NCBI RefSeq assembly: GCF_003850345.1 | Contig: NZ_CP027707.1 | Span: 2,232,001-2,296,000, forward strand | Direction of reading: 5' to 3' | Length of the DNA stretch: 64,000 nt | Source: Pseudomonas chlororaphis subsp. piscium | GTDB taxonomy: Bacteria > Pseudomonadota > Gammaproteobacteria > Pseudomonadales > Pseudomonadaceae | Shown here: one piece after another, positions 48,755 to 56,841 of the stretch | How the letters are laid out: every line of letters starts with the position of its first letter | Numbering within the stretch: the stretch's first letter is position 1 | Made by a program: the position numbers and the translations under genes | The notes under the pieces: generated by a model | Told to the model about the DNA's origin: nothing | Database searches by the model: none | The model's input: only the letters and a program-made list of their open reading frames with translations

Positions 48755-49066
48755 TTATTCGTCGTGACAGATGCGAAGGGATTCGCGGTTGTAGGCGAGT
48801 TGCAATTTGCGCGACACGTTTTCGCTTATCGTGATTTCGTGTCGCGGAGCTGAAAGGAACTGAGCTGATCCAGCAGGGCCCAGGCCGTGCAGATGGTGAA
48901 TCATCAGCGTCATGGCCTCGCCCTGCTCCTCAATACCGTTCCAGTCCATCAGGTCGGCCAGGGCCTGGCGGGTTCCGGCCAGTGTATGGAGTCGCAATTC
49001 CTCTTCGCCGCGGCTCTTTCTCTTCGCCGCGGTCTTTGCTGAGCGGTCTTTCTGGGTGGCGGCCAT
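48755..49066 (-). CDS. Phage protein of unknown function
   Basis: A 103-residue protein with a Lys/Arg-rich front (MAATQKDRSAKTAAKRKSRG) and a helical middle. No family recognised; position after Erf-type genes suggests an early role. Confidence 0.55.
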   Translation of the reverse strand: MAATQKDRSAKTAAKRKSRGEEELRLHTLAGTRQALADLMDWNGIEEQGEAMTLMIHHLHGLGPAGSAQFLSAPRHEITISENVSRKLQLAYNRESLRICHDE

Positions 49067-49135
49067 GGCCTACCTCTTCTATTCCGCTGGCCGGCAGTGC
49101 CAGCCAGGTCTGTCGTTTACGTTGTTGGGTGCGAG

Positions 49136-49606
49136 CTATGCGGCGCATGAATCGACCTTTACCTGATGCCAGGCCCCGACCGCTTCGAAGATCCGCGCTG
49201 CATGATCCTCGTCTAGCGACATTGCCTCGGGAATGGCGATCCAGCCCGAAGCCACCATCTGGCTTTGGTTGGCTGAGTCGCGCAGCTCCTTGTAGCAATG
49301 CTCGATCACGTCCTCCAGGTGGTCGGAGAGGTAGACGCCTTCCGGAGCCACCTCAATCGACTTGCTGTAGCGGTCGCCGCGGGCATCGATACATAGAGCG
49401 CTGAGGTAGATCGTCCACCGGTGGGGGATGCCGCAGACGGCCTGGCCGATCTTCCCCGGCGCGATGTTCTTCAGCGACTTGTAATTGATCATGCCCTGGC
49501 GACCGCTCGGGTCGATGTTCACCACTGCGACGTGGTTGGTGCTGAGCAGGGCCCGGCAGGATCGTTCGATCCTGGCCTTGAGGTTGTGAGGCTTGCGCTT
49601 GCTCAT
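49136..49606 (-). CDS. Phage protein of unknown function
   Basis: A 156-residue basic-front protein (MSKRKPHNLKARIERSCRAL), rich in His and Cys later on. Coupled by ATGA overlap with the gene upstream. Not recognised as a known family. Confidence 0.6.
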   Translation of the reverse strand: MSKRKPHNLKARIERSCRALLSTNHVAVVNIDPSGRQGMINYKSLKNIAPGKIGQAVCGIPHRWTIYLSALCIDARGDRYSKSIEVAPEGVYLSDHLEDVIEHCYKELRDSANQSQMVASGWIAIPEAMSLDEDHAARIFEAVGAWHQVKVDSCAA

Positions 49607-49845
49607 AGTGAGTCCGCCATTTTTCGAAGGGCGCGGCGCTCGGCCAGGGTTAGCGGCCTTGGCTTGCGCTTGAGGACCGTTTCAGGGTCTATCCGGGTTG
49701 AGCGGGGAGGCGGCAGGGGATTTCGCGGTAGGCTTTTCAGTTGGGCGATCTGGCCGCCGGCCGCCAGGAACTGGGCGACTTGTGCCGATATCTCCTCGGC
49801 GCTTTGCCGCTGCCGCTCCACTAGGTTGAGGTGGTTGCTGATCAT
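49603..49845 (-). CDS. Small phage protein of unknown function
   Basis: An 80-residue protein (MISNHLNLVERQRQSAEEIS) with a Pro/Arg-rich middle. It overlaps both neighbours by 4 bases, so it is inside the recombination operon. Confidence 0.6.
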   Translation of the reverse strand: MISNHLNLVERQRQSAEEISAQVAQFLAAGGQIAQLKSLPRNPLPPPRSTRIDPETVLKRKPRPLTLAERRALRKMADSL

Positions 49846-50486
49846 GCTGCCTTACTCCTCAGCTTGGCCTCGTACTGATCGACCAGCAGCTTGAACTGCC
49901 ACAGGTCTTCCTCGAGCTTTTCGATGTAGTCCTCGTCGCGCTTAAACTCCTGCCACCAGAGCTGGCGGCCGACTGGCTTAAGGTCTGGGCAGTACATCCC
50001 GATATGCCACCACTTGCGGCCGGTGATCCACATACAGCCTTGCACTTGGTCCATGATGTCGCTGGCGTCATTGTCGATGTGGAAGGATCGCAGCTTTTCC
50101 GGCGCCAAGAAGCATTTGTACTCAGACCCGCCATCCTCGCCAATGAAGCCGTCGGCACTGGCGCCGAACACGCCATCATCGGTTTTAACCAATCCAACCT
50201 GAGTGACGATCAGCCCTGTCTGGATTTCGTGCTCCATGCGGGCCTCGGGCTCCAGTTCGTGGCCACGCTTCATCTGCCAGGTTTCGAATCCACCATCCAG
50301 CGGGGAGCCGCTGATACGCTCAACGGCCAGACGGAAGGCATAGTCCAAGGCCTTGGCGGTCGGCTCGCCCTTGTTGGGGCCTGACTTCAGCCGGGCGCGG
50401 GCGTCGCTGAACATGCTTGCTGTGATGACGCCGGCTCTTTCCTGATGCCAGGCGTCTGATCCTTGAGAGCAGTGAACGATGATCAT
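49842..50486 (-). CDS. YqaJ-type phage exonuclease
   Basis: A 214-residue lambda-exonuclease-like protein. The PD-(D/E)XK core shows as SDARARLKSGPNKGE, the GHELEPEARMEHE Glu, and SADGFIGEDGGSEYKC with the catalytic D-X-E-X-K. It resects DNA 5' to 3' so that the annealase Erf can act. It overlaps the Erf gene (ATGA). Confidence 0.9.
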   Translation of the reverse strand: MIIVHCSQGSDAWHQERAGVITASMFSDARARLKSGPNKGEPTAKALDYAFRLAVERISGSPLDGGFETWQMKRGHELEPEARMEHEIQTGLIVTQVGLVKTDDGVFGASADGFIGEDGGSEYKCFLAPEKLRSFHIDNDASDIMDQVQGCMWITGRKWWHIGMYCPDLKPVGRQLWWQEFKRDEDYIEKLEEDLWQFKLLVDQYEAKLRSKAA

Positions 50487-51292
50487 TGGTCGGCTCCTTC
50501 TTGAGCGGGGGCGCTAAGCTGCTGCCCGCGAGTGGTGACCGCAACCTTCAATGCTTCATAGAGGTCGGTTGCCGTTTTTTTGTCGGTAGCTTTCAGGTCC
50601 TGGGAGGCCTGGACGCCTGCTTGCCAGATAGCCGTCAGAGCCTCTTTCGACTCGGCGGCGTAGGCCTTTGGTATCCACTCGTTTAGGAGCTCGCCAAGAC
50701 CCTGTGTTTGATCTCCATTCCCGTCGTTATCCTCATTGGTCAGGACGACATTGAAGATCATCATCGTCAGATAGCGCCGGGCGTAGCTGTATGTCGAGCC
50801 GCTGGCGTGAACGCCTGTCTTGTTCACGCTGCCCTTGATGCCGGCCGAGTCAATCGGAAGATCGACGTGGTACTGCTTCGTGTGGCCAGCCTCATGCATG
50901 CAGTCGCATACCGTGCGGATGTGGCCGGCCAGCGGACTGTCTCCAGTGCCGAATGACAGTGAGAAGCCGTAAGCCGTGTAGACCGGCGATATTTTCCGGT
51001 CAATCGATTCAAGCGCGGCATAAGCGCTGTTCGTCTGTGCGTTGAACTTGTCGCGGAATACGGGGCCGATCTCGGCCTGAGCTCTAACCATCGCCGCGTT
51101 GAATGCTGCTGCAGCAGTACGATCGGTGTGCCGTTCGTACATCTCCATCATCTTCTGCATCTTGTCCGCGTCGAAGGCGGGGTCAGTGGCGGCACGCTGA
51201 ATCATGGTCAGCATTGCGGTTGACTCGCTGGTGATCGCCGGGGAGGCGATCTGCCGAGCGTCAGATTTCTCGGCAAGTGCTGTATTGCTCAT
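50483..51292 (-). CDS. erf: ERF family single-strand annealing protein
   Basis: A 269-residue protein from ATG 51292. ERF pattern: FNAAMVRAQAEIGPVFRDKF ... NSAYAALESIDRKISPVYTA and YARRYLTMMIFNVV. It anneals complementary single strands in phage recombination; together with the YqaJ exonuclease it forms a Red-like pair. The C-terminal tail is variable. The longer frame to 51310 is unlikely. Confidence 0.92.
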   Translation of the reverse strand: MSNTALAEKSDARQIASPAITSESTAMLTMIQRAATDPAFDADKMQKMMEMYERHTDRTAAAAFNAAMVRAQAEIGPVFRDKFNAQTNSAYAALESIDRKISPVYTAYGFSLSFGTGDSPLAGHIRTVCDCMHEAGHTKQYHVDLPIDSAGIKGSVNKTGVHASGSTYSYARRYLTMMIFNVVLTNEDNDGNGDQTQGLGELLNEWIPKAYAAESKEALTAIWQAGVQASQDLKATDKKTATDLYEALKVAVTTRGQQLSAPAQEGADQ

Positions 51293-51299
51293 GGCGACC

Positions 51300-52409
51300 T
51301 CAATAGGCAATCGAAACGTTCGGGATCTGGCGCTTGGCGATCAGCGTGATTGCCTGCTTGGCGCATTCCTCGGTCATGCCGCCAGCCACGAAGGCTGCCA
51401 GGGCGGCGCGGTTGATCTTGGCTCTGTGTGCCGTATCGGCCTCGCGGGCTTCCTGCTGGCGCAGGATCTCGGCGGCGGCGTCGTTCTGGCGCTTGACCTC
51501 ATCCAGTCGCGCCTGCTCCACCGCAGCGGCTTGCCGTTCGATGCCTTCCAGTCGCTCGCGCTCAGCCCTCTGTTCGGCCTCAACCTGCTCGCGCTTTGCC
51601 TGTTCAGCGCGGCGCTCAGCTTCTGCCGCCTGAAGCTTAAGGTCGTTCTCGCGCCTCTCGGCAGCCTCCTGCTCATCGCGAACGCGCTGAGCTTCTGCAT
51701 CTCGAGCGCGCTGGGCCTTTTCTTCTGCTTCCTGCGTAGCGCGCTCAGCGGCTTCCCGAGCGATCTGGTCCTCACGATCTTTCTTGTCGCGCATTTCCTT
51801 CTCCTCGCGGAGGCGCGCCAACTCAGCCTGCTCTGCCTCATGCCGGGCTCGCTCGGCGTGCAGGCCGCGCAGCGTGATCAGCGCTTGATCCTTGGCCTGG
51901 GCCGCCTCGGGCAAGAACTCCTCCCAGGAGTCGTCGAGAGCCAGCAGTTCCAGGTCAGCGATGACCTGGGCGACATGGGCGGCTGTCGGCAGCTCTTCGA
52001 ACTTGGCCAAGGCCTTGATCGCCTCGATGCCGTCGTTGTGCTTGTCGACCCTGGCATCTTCGGCGTCCTGCCAATCATCAAGCGGCTTCCTAACTTCTTT
52101 TTGCCATGCTTCAAGCGTGTCCCATACGCGCTTACGCTCGGCGTCGATCAGCTTTGGAATCTCCTTTTGCTTCGCGGAGATCTCTTTGCCTACCGCCTCA
52201 AGCGCAGTCTTCGACTTCGCGATCTGGTGAGCCATCGACGCGTATGCCTCACGCCCCTTTCTGGTCTTGAGATCAGGAAGTACCTTTTTAAACTCATCGA
52301 CCTTTGCTCGAACTTGATCAAGCCAAGGGTCAAGGCCGTTAGGCGTGCTATAAACGGCGAGGGCGGTTTCTTGCGGCGGCACGACGGCCAGTTCGGTTTG
52401 TGCGGACAC
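51300..52409 (-). CDS. Long coiled-coil phage protein
   Basis: A 369-residue protein. Residues about 180-330 are almost continuous charged coiled coil (EREAE/ARLREEKEMRDKKDRED), the N-terminal part is helical with DAERKRVWDTLEAWQKEV, and a short C-terminal domain (AALAAFVAGGMTEECAKQAI) follows. Homologs I recall sit next to Erf/RecT genes in phages. Function unknown. The repeated codons produce a long false frame on the other strand. Confidence 0.8.
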   Translation of the reverse strand: MSAQTELAVVPPQETALAVYSTPNGLDPWLDQVRAKVDEFKKVLPDLKTRKGREAYASMAHQIAKSKTALEAVGKEISAKQKEIPKLIDAERKRVWDTLEAWQKEVRKPLDDWQDAEDARVDKHNDGIEAIKALAKFEELPTAAHVAQVIADLELLALDDSWEEFLPEAAQAKDQALITLRGLHAERARHEAEQAELARLREEKEMRDKKDREDQIAREAAERATQEAEEKAQRARDAEAQRVRDEQEAAERRENDLKLQAAEAERRAEQAKREQVEAEQRAERERLEGIERQAAAVEQARLDEVKRQNDAAAEILRQQEAREADTAHRAKINRAALAAFVAGGMTEECAKQAITLIAKRQIPNVSIAY

Positions 52410-52453
52410 GAGCGAATCCTTGCCGCGACGTGCGCAGCACTTGAAGGAGTTGA

Positions 52454-52570
52454 TTACTGAGTGACGCGATCAGCGAGGGCGCCGAGCAACATCAAGAAGG
52501 TGCAGAGGAGAAGGGTGACTGCGGATCCGCGCCAGTAGGCGAGCCTCCTAGCCTGCTGGAGAGTTCTCAC
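52454..52570 (-). CDS. Tiny membrane protein (38 residues)
   Basis: GTG 52570 overlaps the stop of the gene before (GTGA). The peptide has a basic front and a hydrophobic helix (AVTLLLCTFLMLLGALAD). Too short for standard ORF calls; the overlap supports it. Confidence 0.5.
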   Translation of the reverse strand: MRTLQQARRLAYWRGSAVTLLLCTFLMLLGALADRVTQ

Positions 52571-52701
52571 TTAACCACCCCAGCGCAATGCGGAATCTGT
52601 GGGGTTTCAGGCTGATGCTCAATTGCATGCGACATGCCCCAGATTCCGGCGCCGCAGAACAGAAGCCAGACGGCGATGTTGATGAACTCGCGAATGGTCA
52701 T
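52567..52701 (-). CDS. Tiny membrane protein (44 residues)
   Basis: MTIREFINIAVWLLFCGAGI and onward: a single hydrophobic helix at residues 5-24. Its start and stop overlap the neighbouring genes by 4 bases. Confidence 0.55.
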   Translation of the reverse strand: MTIREFINIAVWLLFCGAGIWGMSHAIEHQPETPQIPHCAGVVK

Positions 52702-52892
52702 GGCCTCACCCTCACGGCAATCCGGCCGCCCTTCATCGTCGGCGCCAAGCGCTGGGGCAGGCTGGCCACCGCGCGCTCGCGCGGCTGGCCGATCACCTCG
52801 TTGAAGGGCAGGCCGAAGCCCAGCATGATCAGCTTCGCTTCGATTTCGTCGAGCTGCTCATCGATCAAGGTTTTTACCGGTGGAGTACTCAC
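52698..52892 (-). CDS. Small phage protein of unknown function
   Basis: A 64-residue protein from GTG 52892 with AAGGAGG upstream (VSTPPVKTLIDEQLDEIEAK). The start overlaps the previous stop (GTGA). The longer frame to 53087 runs antiparallel to nothing else but would cross the gene 52889-53080 in another frame, so it is rejected. Confidence 0.6.
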   Translation of the reverse strand: MSTPPVKTLIDEQLDEIEAKLIMLGFGLPFNEVIGQPRERAVASLPQRLAPTMKGGRIAVRVRP

Positions 52893-53080
52893 ATTGCCTC
52901 CTTGCGCCGCTGACAGGCAGTCATCAAGCGCTTGCAGTAGTGATTGAATTCGTCGGCGGTGATGGCGTCGTCGGTGAACAGGCGAGTGATCAGGCTCTGT
53001 ACCAGGACGTCGATGTCCGACTGGCTGTTTGGATCTGCTACACCGTCGAGGGCCTGGTCGATGAGGATGTGAGGGCTCAC
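52889..53080 (-). CDS. Small phage protein of unknown function
   Basis: A 63-residue protein (MSPHILIDQALDGVADPNSQ), helical and acidic, in the chain of overlapping genes. Confidence 0.6.
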   Translation of the reverse strand: MSPHILIDQALDGVADPNSQSDIDVLVQSLITRLFTDDAITADEFNHYCKRLMTACQRRKEAM

Positions 53081-53514
53081 CAGCCAACCTCCCGTTCGAG
53101 TTCGTCCTGCTCGGCCTGCAAAGCGACTGCTTTTGCTACGTGTGGACGAAGCAGGCCGAGGGCTACTTCCTTACGAGCCGTCTTGGAGCCCAGCAGGTAC
53201 ACCTGCAGGTCAAACATCCTGCCGCCGCTGCCGAAGTTGCCGGCCAGGGCCAGAAGCTCGCCGAAGGCGTCAATTTCGTCTTCGCCATCCTTCTGTCGCT
53301 GATTGGCCAGGTCCTGGAGTGCTTGCCAGTAGTCGGCCTGGGTGACTTCGCCGCGGTCCGACTTTTTGCAACCCCACTCGATGCGGTAGCCGAGCATCAA
53401 GCGTTCGGCGTTCGTTTTCAGCCATTCAGCCTCGGCTTCGGCCTGGGCTTCCTCGCTCACTGGAGGTGGCTGGCGGTTGTCGTACTCAAACTGTGCTTTG
53501 CGTAGTGCGCTCAT
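53077..53514 (-). CDS. Phage protein of unknown function
   Basis: A 145-residue protein from ATG 53514 (MSALRKAQFEYDNRQPPPVS). The front EYDNRQPPP motif occurs in many small phage proteins. Middle contains EWGCKKSDRGEVTQADYWQA. Function unknown. Confidence 0.65.
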   Translation of the reverse strand: MSALRKAQFEYDNRQPPPVSEEAQAEAEAEWLKTNAERLMLGYRIEWGCKKSDRGEVTQADYWQALQDLANQRQKDGEDEIDAFGELLALAGNFGSGGRMFDLQVYLLGSKTARKEVALGLLRPHVAKAVALQAEQDELEREVGW

Positions 53515-53536
53515 GGTCGCCTCCAGGGTGGCGGGG

Positions 53537-53968
53537 TCAGTCGGTGTATGCGATGTACTTAAAGCGGCCGTGCTCTTTGTCGAACATCGAAAAACGGCCG
53601 CCGAACGTTCCGCGAACCTTGTCCTCGACATCTTTGGCAGAGGTTCCAACTGGGAAGACGCCTTCCTTGATCATCGAGCTGGCGGTGTGGAGCTTCGCCA
53701 CCCAGTCGATTTTTGTGGGGTCGAGCACGCGCGGCTTTGTTTGGATGTATGGCAGTACGCCCAGGCTGATGGTCTCGATTTCTCGGACACACAGCGGATC
53801 ATCAGCAGCGCGCCAACCACAATCAGGGCAGTGCATGTCGGTGTTTTCGTGATTCCAGCAAGGTGCCGATATGTGGCAGCTGCAATCCTTGACCGGCTCA
53901 AGTTCGATGATTCCTTCACAGCCATCACGAGCGCACGTGTCGCCCTCGCAATATCCGAAATCGCTCAT
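53537..53968 (-). CDS. Cysteine-rich (zinc-binding) phage protein
   Basis: A 143-residue protein. Cys pairs in residues 7-50 (YCEGDTCARDGCEG, CSCHISAPC, CPDCGW) suggest one or two zinc sites, much as in Lar-type restriction alleviation proteins. The C-terminal part (KVRGTFGGRFSMFDKEHGRF) is conserved in phages. Exact role unknown. Confidence 0.6.
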   Translation of the reverse strand: MSDFGYCEGDTCARDGCEGIIELEPVKDCSCHISAPCWNHENTDMHCPDCGWRAADDPLCVREIETISLGVLPYIQTKPRVLDPTKIDWVAKLHTASSMIKEGVFPVGTSAKDVEDKVRGTFGGRFSMFDKEHGRFKYIAYTD

Positions 53969-53988
53969 GGCGACCTCCAGTGTTTGGG

Positions 53989-54180
53989 TTAGGCGGTGAC
54001 TGGAACGGCTTCACGAAAGCGCGAGGGGCTCCAGTCGCAAGACTCATCAGCAGGGATGTGGCCGAACATCAGCGTGCAGCGGCGGCAGTGCACGCAGTCG
54101 CCGCAGGTCTTGCCCTCGGGCAGGTTCATCTGGTCAGCGTTGTCCGTCGACCGTGGAAGTGGCGCTCGTTGTTCGCTCAT
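53989..54180 (-). CDS. Small cysteine-cluster phage protein
   Basis: A 63-residue protein from ATG 54180 (GGAGCAAGAC upstream). The cluster CGDCVHCRRC with a later Cys in SCDWSP could bind zinc. Role unknown. Confidence 0.55.
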   Translation of the reverse strand: MSEQRAPLPRSTDNADQMNLPEGKTCGDCVHCRRCTLMFGHIPADESCDWSPSRFREAVPVTA

Positions 54181-54766
54181 GTCTTGCTCCTGGTTGATCC
54201 AACAAAACTCGGCTGCACTCATCCATTCCGCTGGTTGCCGATGGGCGCGGAGGGGAGTGCATGCGGATGGTGTCGGAGGGGAAGGGTGCCGGTTACGCTG
54301 TCCGGCTCCTGCGCTCTGTGGGGCCTAAGCCCAGTCGAACAGGACGTTGGTGATGCAGATGGCCGGTGCTGCATCTCCGGCTTGCTGGCGGCTACCCTCC
54401 AGCACGTACAAGGGTTCACTTGTTTCCTTTCGCGCCTAACGCGGGTGCGATCTTGGCCAGCAAGAGGCCACCCGATCGTTCACGCTACGCATCAGCCTGC
54501 GCATTCATCTGCGTTGCCGGTTACGTCTCCGGCGCCGAGTTCCACGGCCGTGTTCAGTTCGCCAGCGCTCGATAACAACCGATTCTGGGATTTGATGCAG
54601 GTGGGCGGTTATAGGCCGCAGTTTCGTCCGCATCGGATTGCGATCTTGCTGAACTTCAATCAGCACCTCCCTCGCGAGCGGGCGCCCTGCCTGGAAGATC
54701 GCAAACCGATGCGCTCTCATAGAGAGGATCGGGCAGTTAACGACAGGCTGTCGTGGCGCTGGTTGG
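54181..54766. other. 586-base gap without a convincing gene
   Basis: Several short open frames exist on both strands but none has a good ribosome site and natural-looking sequence. A minus-strand frame 54505-54720 (71 residues, Arg-rich end) and a short frame ending SRQQAGDAAPAICITNVLFD near 54330-54410 are the best candidates. Leader or regulatory RNA of the leftward operon could lie here. Confidence 0.3.
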
Positions 54767-55123
54767 TCAGGCTGGAAATTTGAATCCGGAATCCTGAAGC
54801 GCCTTCAAGCGCTCACAGAGGGCAACGTACTCCCTCAGATCGGAAAGACTTTTTGAATCAAGATTGGACTTGAGTTGCTTGACTGCCTGGGTGATCTCGC
54901 CAACCTCTCGGGCGACTGTTTGCCTGTACAGCCGCAGCTCTTCGACGTTTTCCTTCTTTATTTCCTCGAAGATTGACTTCGCACCAATGACATTGGAGTA
55001 AGAGGTTTCTAGCGCTGCAACCGTCTCGTCGACTCGCGTTTTGAGCTGGATGCTTGTTTTCAGCATCTCCTCGTAGGAGGAGATTTCAGATGACAGGATC
55101 TGTTCGTTGGATAGCGACTTCAT
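54767..55123 (-). CDS. Coiled-coil phage protein of unknown function
   Basis: A 118-residue, nearly all-helical protein (MKSLSNEQILSSEISSYEEM) with heptad patterns over residues 20-100. It overlaps the helix-turn-helix gene upstream (ATGA). No family recognised. Confidence 0.6.
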   Translation of the reverse strand: MKSLSNEQILSSEISSYEEMLKTSIQLKTRVDETVAALETSYSNVIGAKSIFEEIKKENVEELRLYRQTVAREVGEITQAVKQLKSNLDSKSLSDLREYVALCERLKALQDSGFKFPA

Positions 55124-55497
55124 TTGGTGTCTACCCTTCCTTCGGCGGCGTTCATGCGTAACCATTTCTGAAGTTCATCTGCGAGAATCAACCGGCGCTT
55201 GCCTAGCCGAAAGCTTGGCAAACCACACACGTTCAAATATCCGGTGACCGTGCTGGTCTTGACTCCGATCAGATGAGCTGCCTCCGCTATGGAGTAGGAA
55301 ATTTTGCCGTCTGGCAGCGACCAGGATGCGGTCGGCAGTTTGTTAGGCTTGCGTTTTTCTCTCGGCGCCGACCTGTGATCGTCTAATGCCTTAAGCATTA
55401 CTTCGAGTTCTACAAATTCGATCCCTGCAGCAAGCATTTTTATAAGCCGAGTCATTTGCGCCTCGTTGTGCGCCTCCTGATCATCTTGTTTATCCAT
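55120..55497 (-). CDS. Helix-turn-helix protein, first gene of the leftward operon
   Basis: A 125-residue protein from ATG 55497 (GGGAGCTTG upstream). The C-terminal half is a MerR/excisionase-type DNA-binding fold (YSIAEAAHLIGVKTSTVTGY, FRLGKRRLILADELQKWL). It is the first gene after PL, where lambda has N, so it may control early transcription; that is a guess from position. Confidence 0.7.
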   Translation of the reverse strand: MDKQDDQEAHNEAQMTRLIKMLAAGIEFVELEVMLKALDDHRSAPREKRKPNKLPTASWSLPDGKISYSIAEAAHLIGVKTSTVTGYLNVCGLPSFRLGKRRLILADELQKWLRMNAAEGRVDTK

Positions 55498-55852
55498 TTC
55501 AAGCTCCCGGTTGTTTTCCCAATGCACCCGTCACCAGGTGCATCAGTGAAAAATTCCGTGTTGCTATCCGCTCCATGCTCGGCGCCGCGGTTTCCCCACC
55601 TGGCCGGCGTCACACATTTCGTGTTCGGTGTTCTTCGCCGGCTGGCTTGCATGGTTTGGCGTCCTCCCATTTGGGGAGTCCGGCAGGTTCCAGAGCCTGC
55701 ATGGAGATCGAAGTTTGTGTTTCGCGCTGTTCGCTGTTTCCAGCGATGCCTCAAGGGCTGCCCGTTGCCGGGGATCGATCCGCGAAGATTTCGTGTTGTT
55801 AAAGAGCGGCGCGGCTTTCGCTGCTGGCCGGTGTTGCGTTGGCTTGAGATAA
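55498..55852 (-). promoter_or_regulatory. Long leader of PL with a nut-like site
   Basis: About 350 bases of untranslated leader. boxA-like CGCTCTTTAACA (55797-55808) matches the rRNA boxA TGCTCTTTAACA in 11 of 12 bases. Some 24 bases further a CCCG-GCAA-CGGG hairpin (55761-55772) has a GNRA loop, as boxB does. These are the parts of an antitermination site. Confidence 0.55.
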
Positions 55853-55881
55853 ATTTAAGCAAGCTGAAATAATCGTGTCAA
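55853..55881 (-). promoter_or_regulatory. PL, early leftward promoter
   Basis: On the minus strand: TTGACA (55876-55881), a 17-bp spacer and TTAAAT (55853-55858). Two CI operator copies cover the -10/spacer and the -35. Confidence 0.8.
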
Positions 55882-55913
55882 GCATGCTTAATAATTAAAT
55901 TCAGAATGCTGAA
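55855..55913. promoter_or_regulatory. OL: three CI operator copies
   Basis: 14-bp sites TTAAGCAAGCTGAA (55855-55868), TCAAGCATGCTTAA (55878-55891) and TTCAGAATGCTGAA (55900-55913), 22-23 bases apart. The same site occurs three times between cI and cro. Confidence 0.85.
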
Positions 55914-55924
55914 ATTTATAGGCA

Positions 55925-55950
55925 ATAAAAAGCCCGCTCAAAGGCGGGCT
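55925..55950 (-). terminator. Terminator of the prophage SOS gene
   Basis: AGCCCGC pairs with GCGGGCT; the T run follows on the minus strand. It keeps this transcript out of PL. Confidence 0.85.
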
Positions 55951-55953
55951 CAT

Positions 55954-56205
55954 TTATGCGTCGCAATATTCTCGCCAGCCGATCCTGACGGCCCCATCAT
56001 GCAGATGCTCTATACGTATTCCGACGGTATCGCCGATATCCTGTATGACCTGCTGCCATGCCTCCTGGCTCTCGTCATCGCGTCTTGAGACGACAACCGC
56101 CTGGACTTTCTGTACGCCTGGAGAGGCGATTATTCTCTGCAGACGTCGGCCTACAAGCTCATAGGAATTTCTTAGTTTTGGTTTTTGGGAGGGTGCTTGA
56201 TTCAC
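55954..56205 (-). CDS. SOS-controlled small protein, prophage paralog
   Basis: An 83-residue protein from GTG 56205. It aligns with the host protein at 20774-21016: SYELVGRRLQRIIASPGVQK with SYERLGLRVQKIINSPNAQK, and HDGAVRIGW with DDGGVQIFW. The LexA box upstream supports the shorter start over 56265. Family unknown. Confidence 0.75.
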   Translation of the reverse strand: MNQAPSQKPKLRNSYELVGRRLQRIIASPGVQKVQAVVVSRRDDESQEAWQQVIQDIGDTVGIRIEHLHDGAVRIGWREYCDA

Positions 56206-56224
56206 GGTTCGCTCTTTGCTTACA

Positions 56225-56240
56225 CTGTATAAATATACAG
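56225..56240 (-). promoter_or_regulatory. LexA box of the prophage SOS gene
   Basis: CTGTATAAATATACAG fits CTGT-N8-ACAG perfectly; 20 bases before the GTG start. Confidence 0.88.
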
Positions 56241-56330
56241 TATTGATGCTGCCATAAATTGGCAAGAGGGAAGTGAGGCTAACCGTTTGAATAACCAGGA
56301 ACCTCGAACGAATACCTCTCCGGCGGACAC

Positions 56331-56354
56331 AAAAAAGCCCGCATTTGGCGGGCT
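56331..56354 (-). terminator. Hairpin before the nucleotidyltransferase gene
   Basis: AGCCCGC pairs with GCGGGCT, with a T run on the minus strand only. It resembles the terminator at 55925. Confidence 0.6.
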
Positions 56355-56437
56355 GTGGGATCAGGCGGGAGTGGCAGGCTGTAGCCTTGCGGCTAGTATC
56401 CTATTCCTCGGTAGCAGGGCATCGAAGAGGAAAAGCA

Positions 56438-56782
56438 ATGCACATCGACTTAATCGCCAACGTTGTCAGTGCTTGGGCCGAGAAACACAAAAGCATTTCC
56501 AGGGTATGGCTTTTTGGGAGTAGGGTGCGCGGAGATCATCGGGACGATAGTGATATCGATATCGCGGTGGAGGTTATCGCTCTGAATCAGGACGTTGATT
56601 GCTATTCGGTATGGAGAGAGGAAAAGCCTAAGCTCCTCAGTTCAATCTCCTCTCAGCTTCCAATGCCTGTTCATCTCGAGTGGTGCGGTGGCCAGGTTGA
56701 AACGCCGACAATTGAGCGGGGCTTGCTTCAGTCATCGCTGATTGTATTCGAGCGAATGAGTAACTCCGAAGGGGTTGAATGA
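56438..56782 (+). CDS. Minimal nucleotidyltransferase (MNT-like)
   Basis: A 114-residue protein from ATG 56438. The pol-beta superfamily motif is complete: WLFGSRVRGDHRDDSDIDIA (GSxxRG...DxD). Such small enzymes often pair with HEPN toxins as antitoxins, but no HEPN gene is next to it. Expressed rightward, away from the operon PL. Confidence 0.8.
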   Translation: MHIDLIANVVSAWAEKHKSISRVWLFGSRVRGDHRDDSDIDIAVEVIALNQDVDCYSVWREEKPKLLSSISSQLPMPVHLEWCGGQVETPTIERGLLQSSLIVFERMSNSEGVE

Positions 56783-56803
56783 AAAAGCCCGGCGCTGGAC
56801 CGG
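56780..56803 (-). terminator. Terminator of the DUF4411/ImmA operon
   Basis: CCCGG pairs with CCGGG around TCCAGCG; five T follow on the minus strand. Confidence 0.75.
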
Positions 56804-56841
56804 GTAGATTCACGAGCATCACGAAAGTTACTGTATGGAGC

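Noticed and set aside
51204..52460. Plus-strand open frame of 418 codons opposite the coiled-coil gene, looking like a Leu-rich membrane protein
   Set aside because: It is the reverse of repeated Glu/Ala/Arg codons in the gene 51300-52409, which gives Leu/Ser/Cys-rich text on the other strand. No ribosome site.
54505..54720. Minus-strand frame of 71 codons ending in a run of Arg
   Set aside because: No ribosome site and an unnatural tail; could be wrong, so the gap is reported as without a convincing gene.
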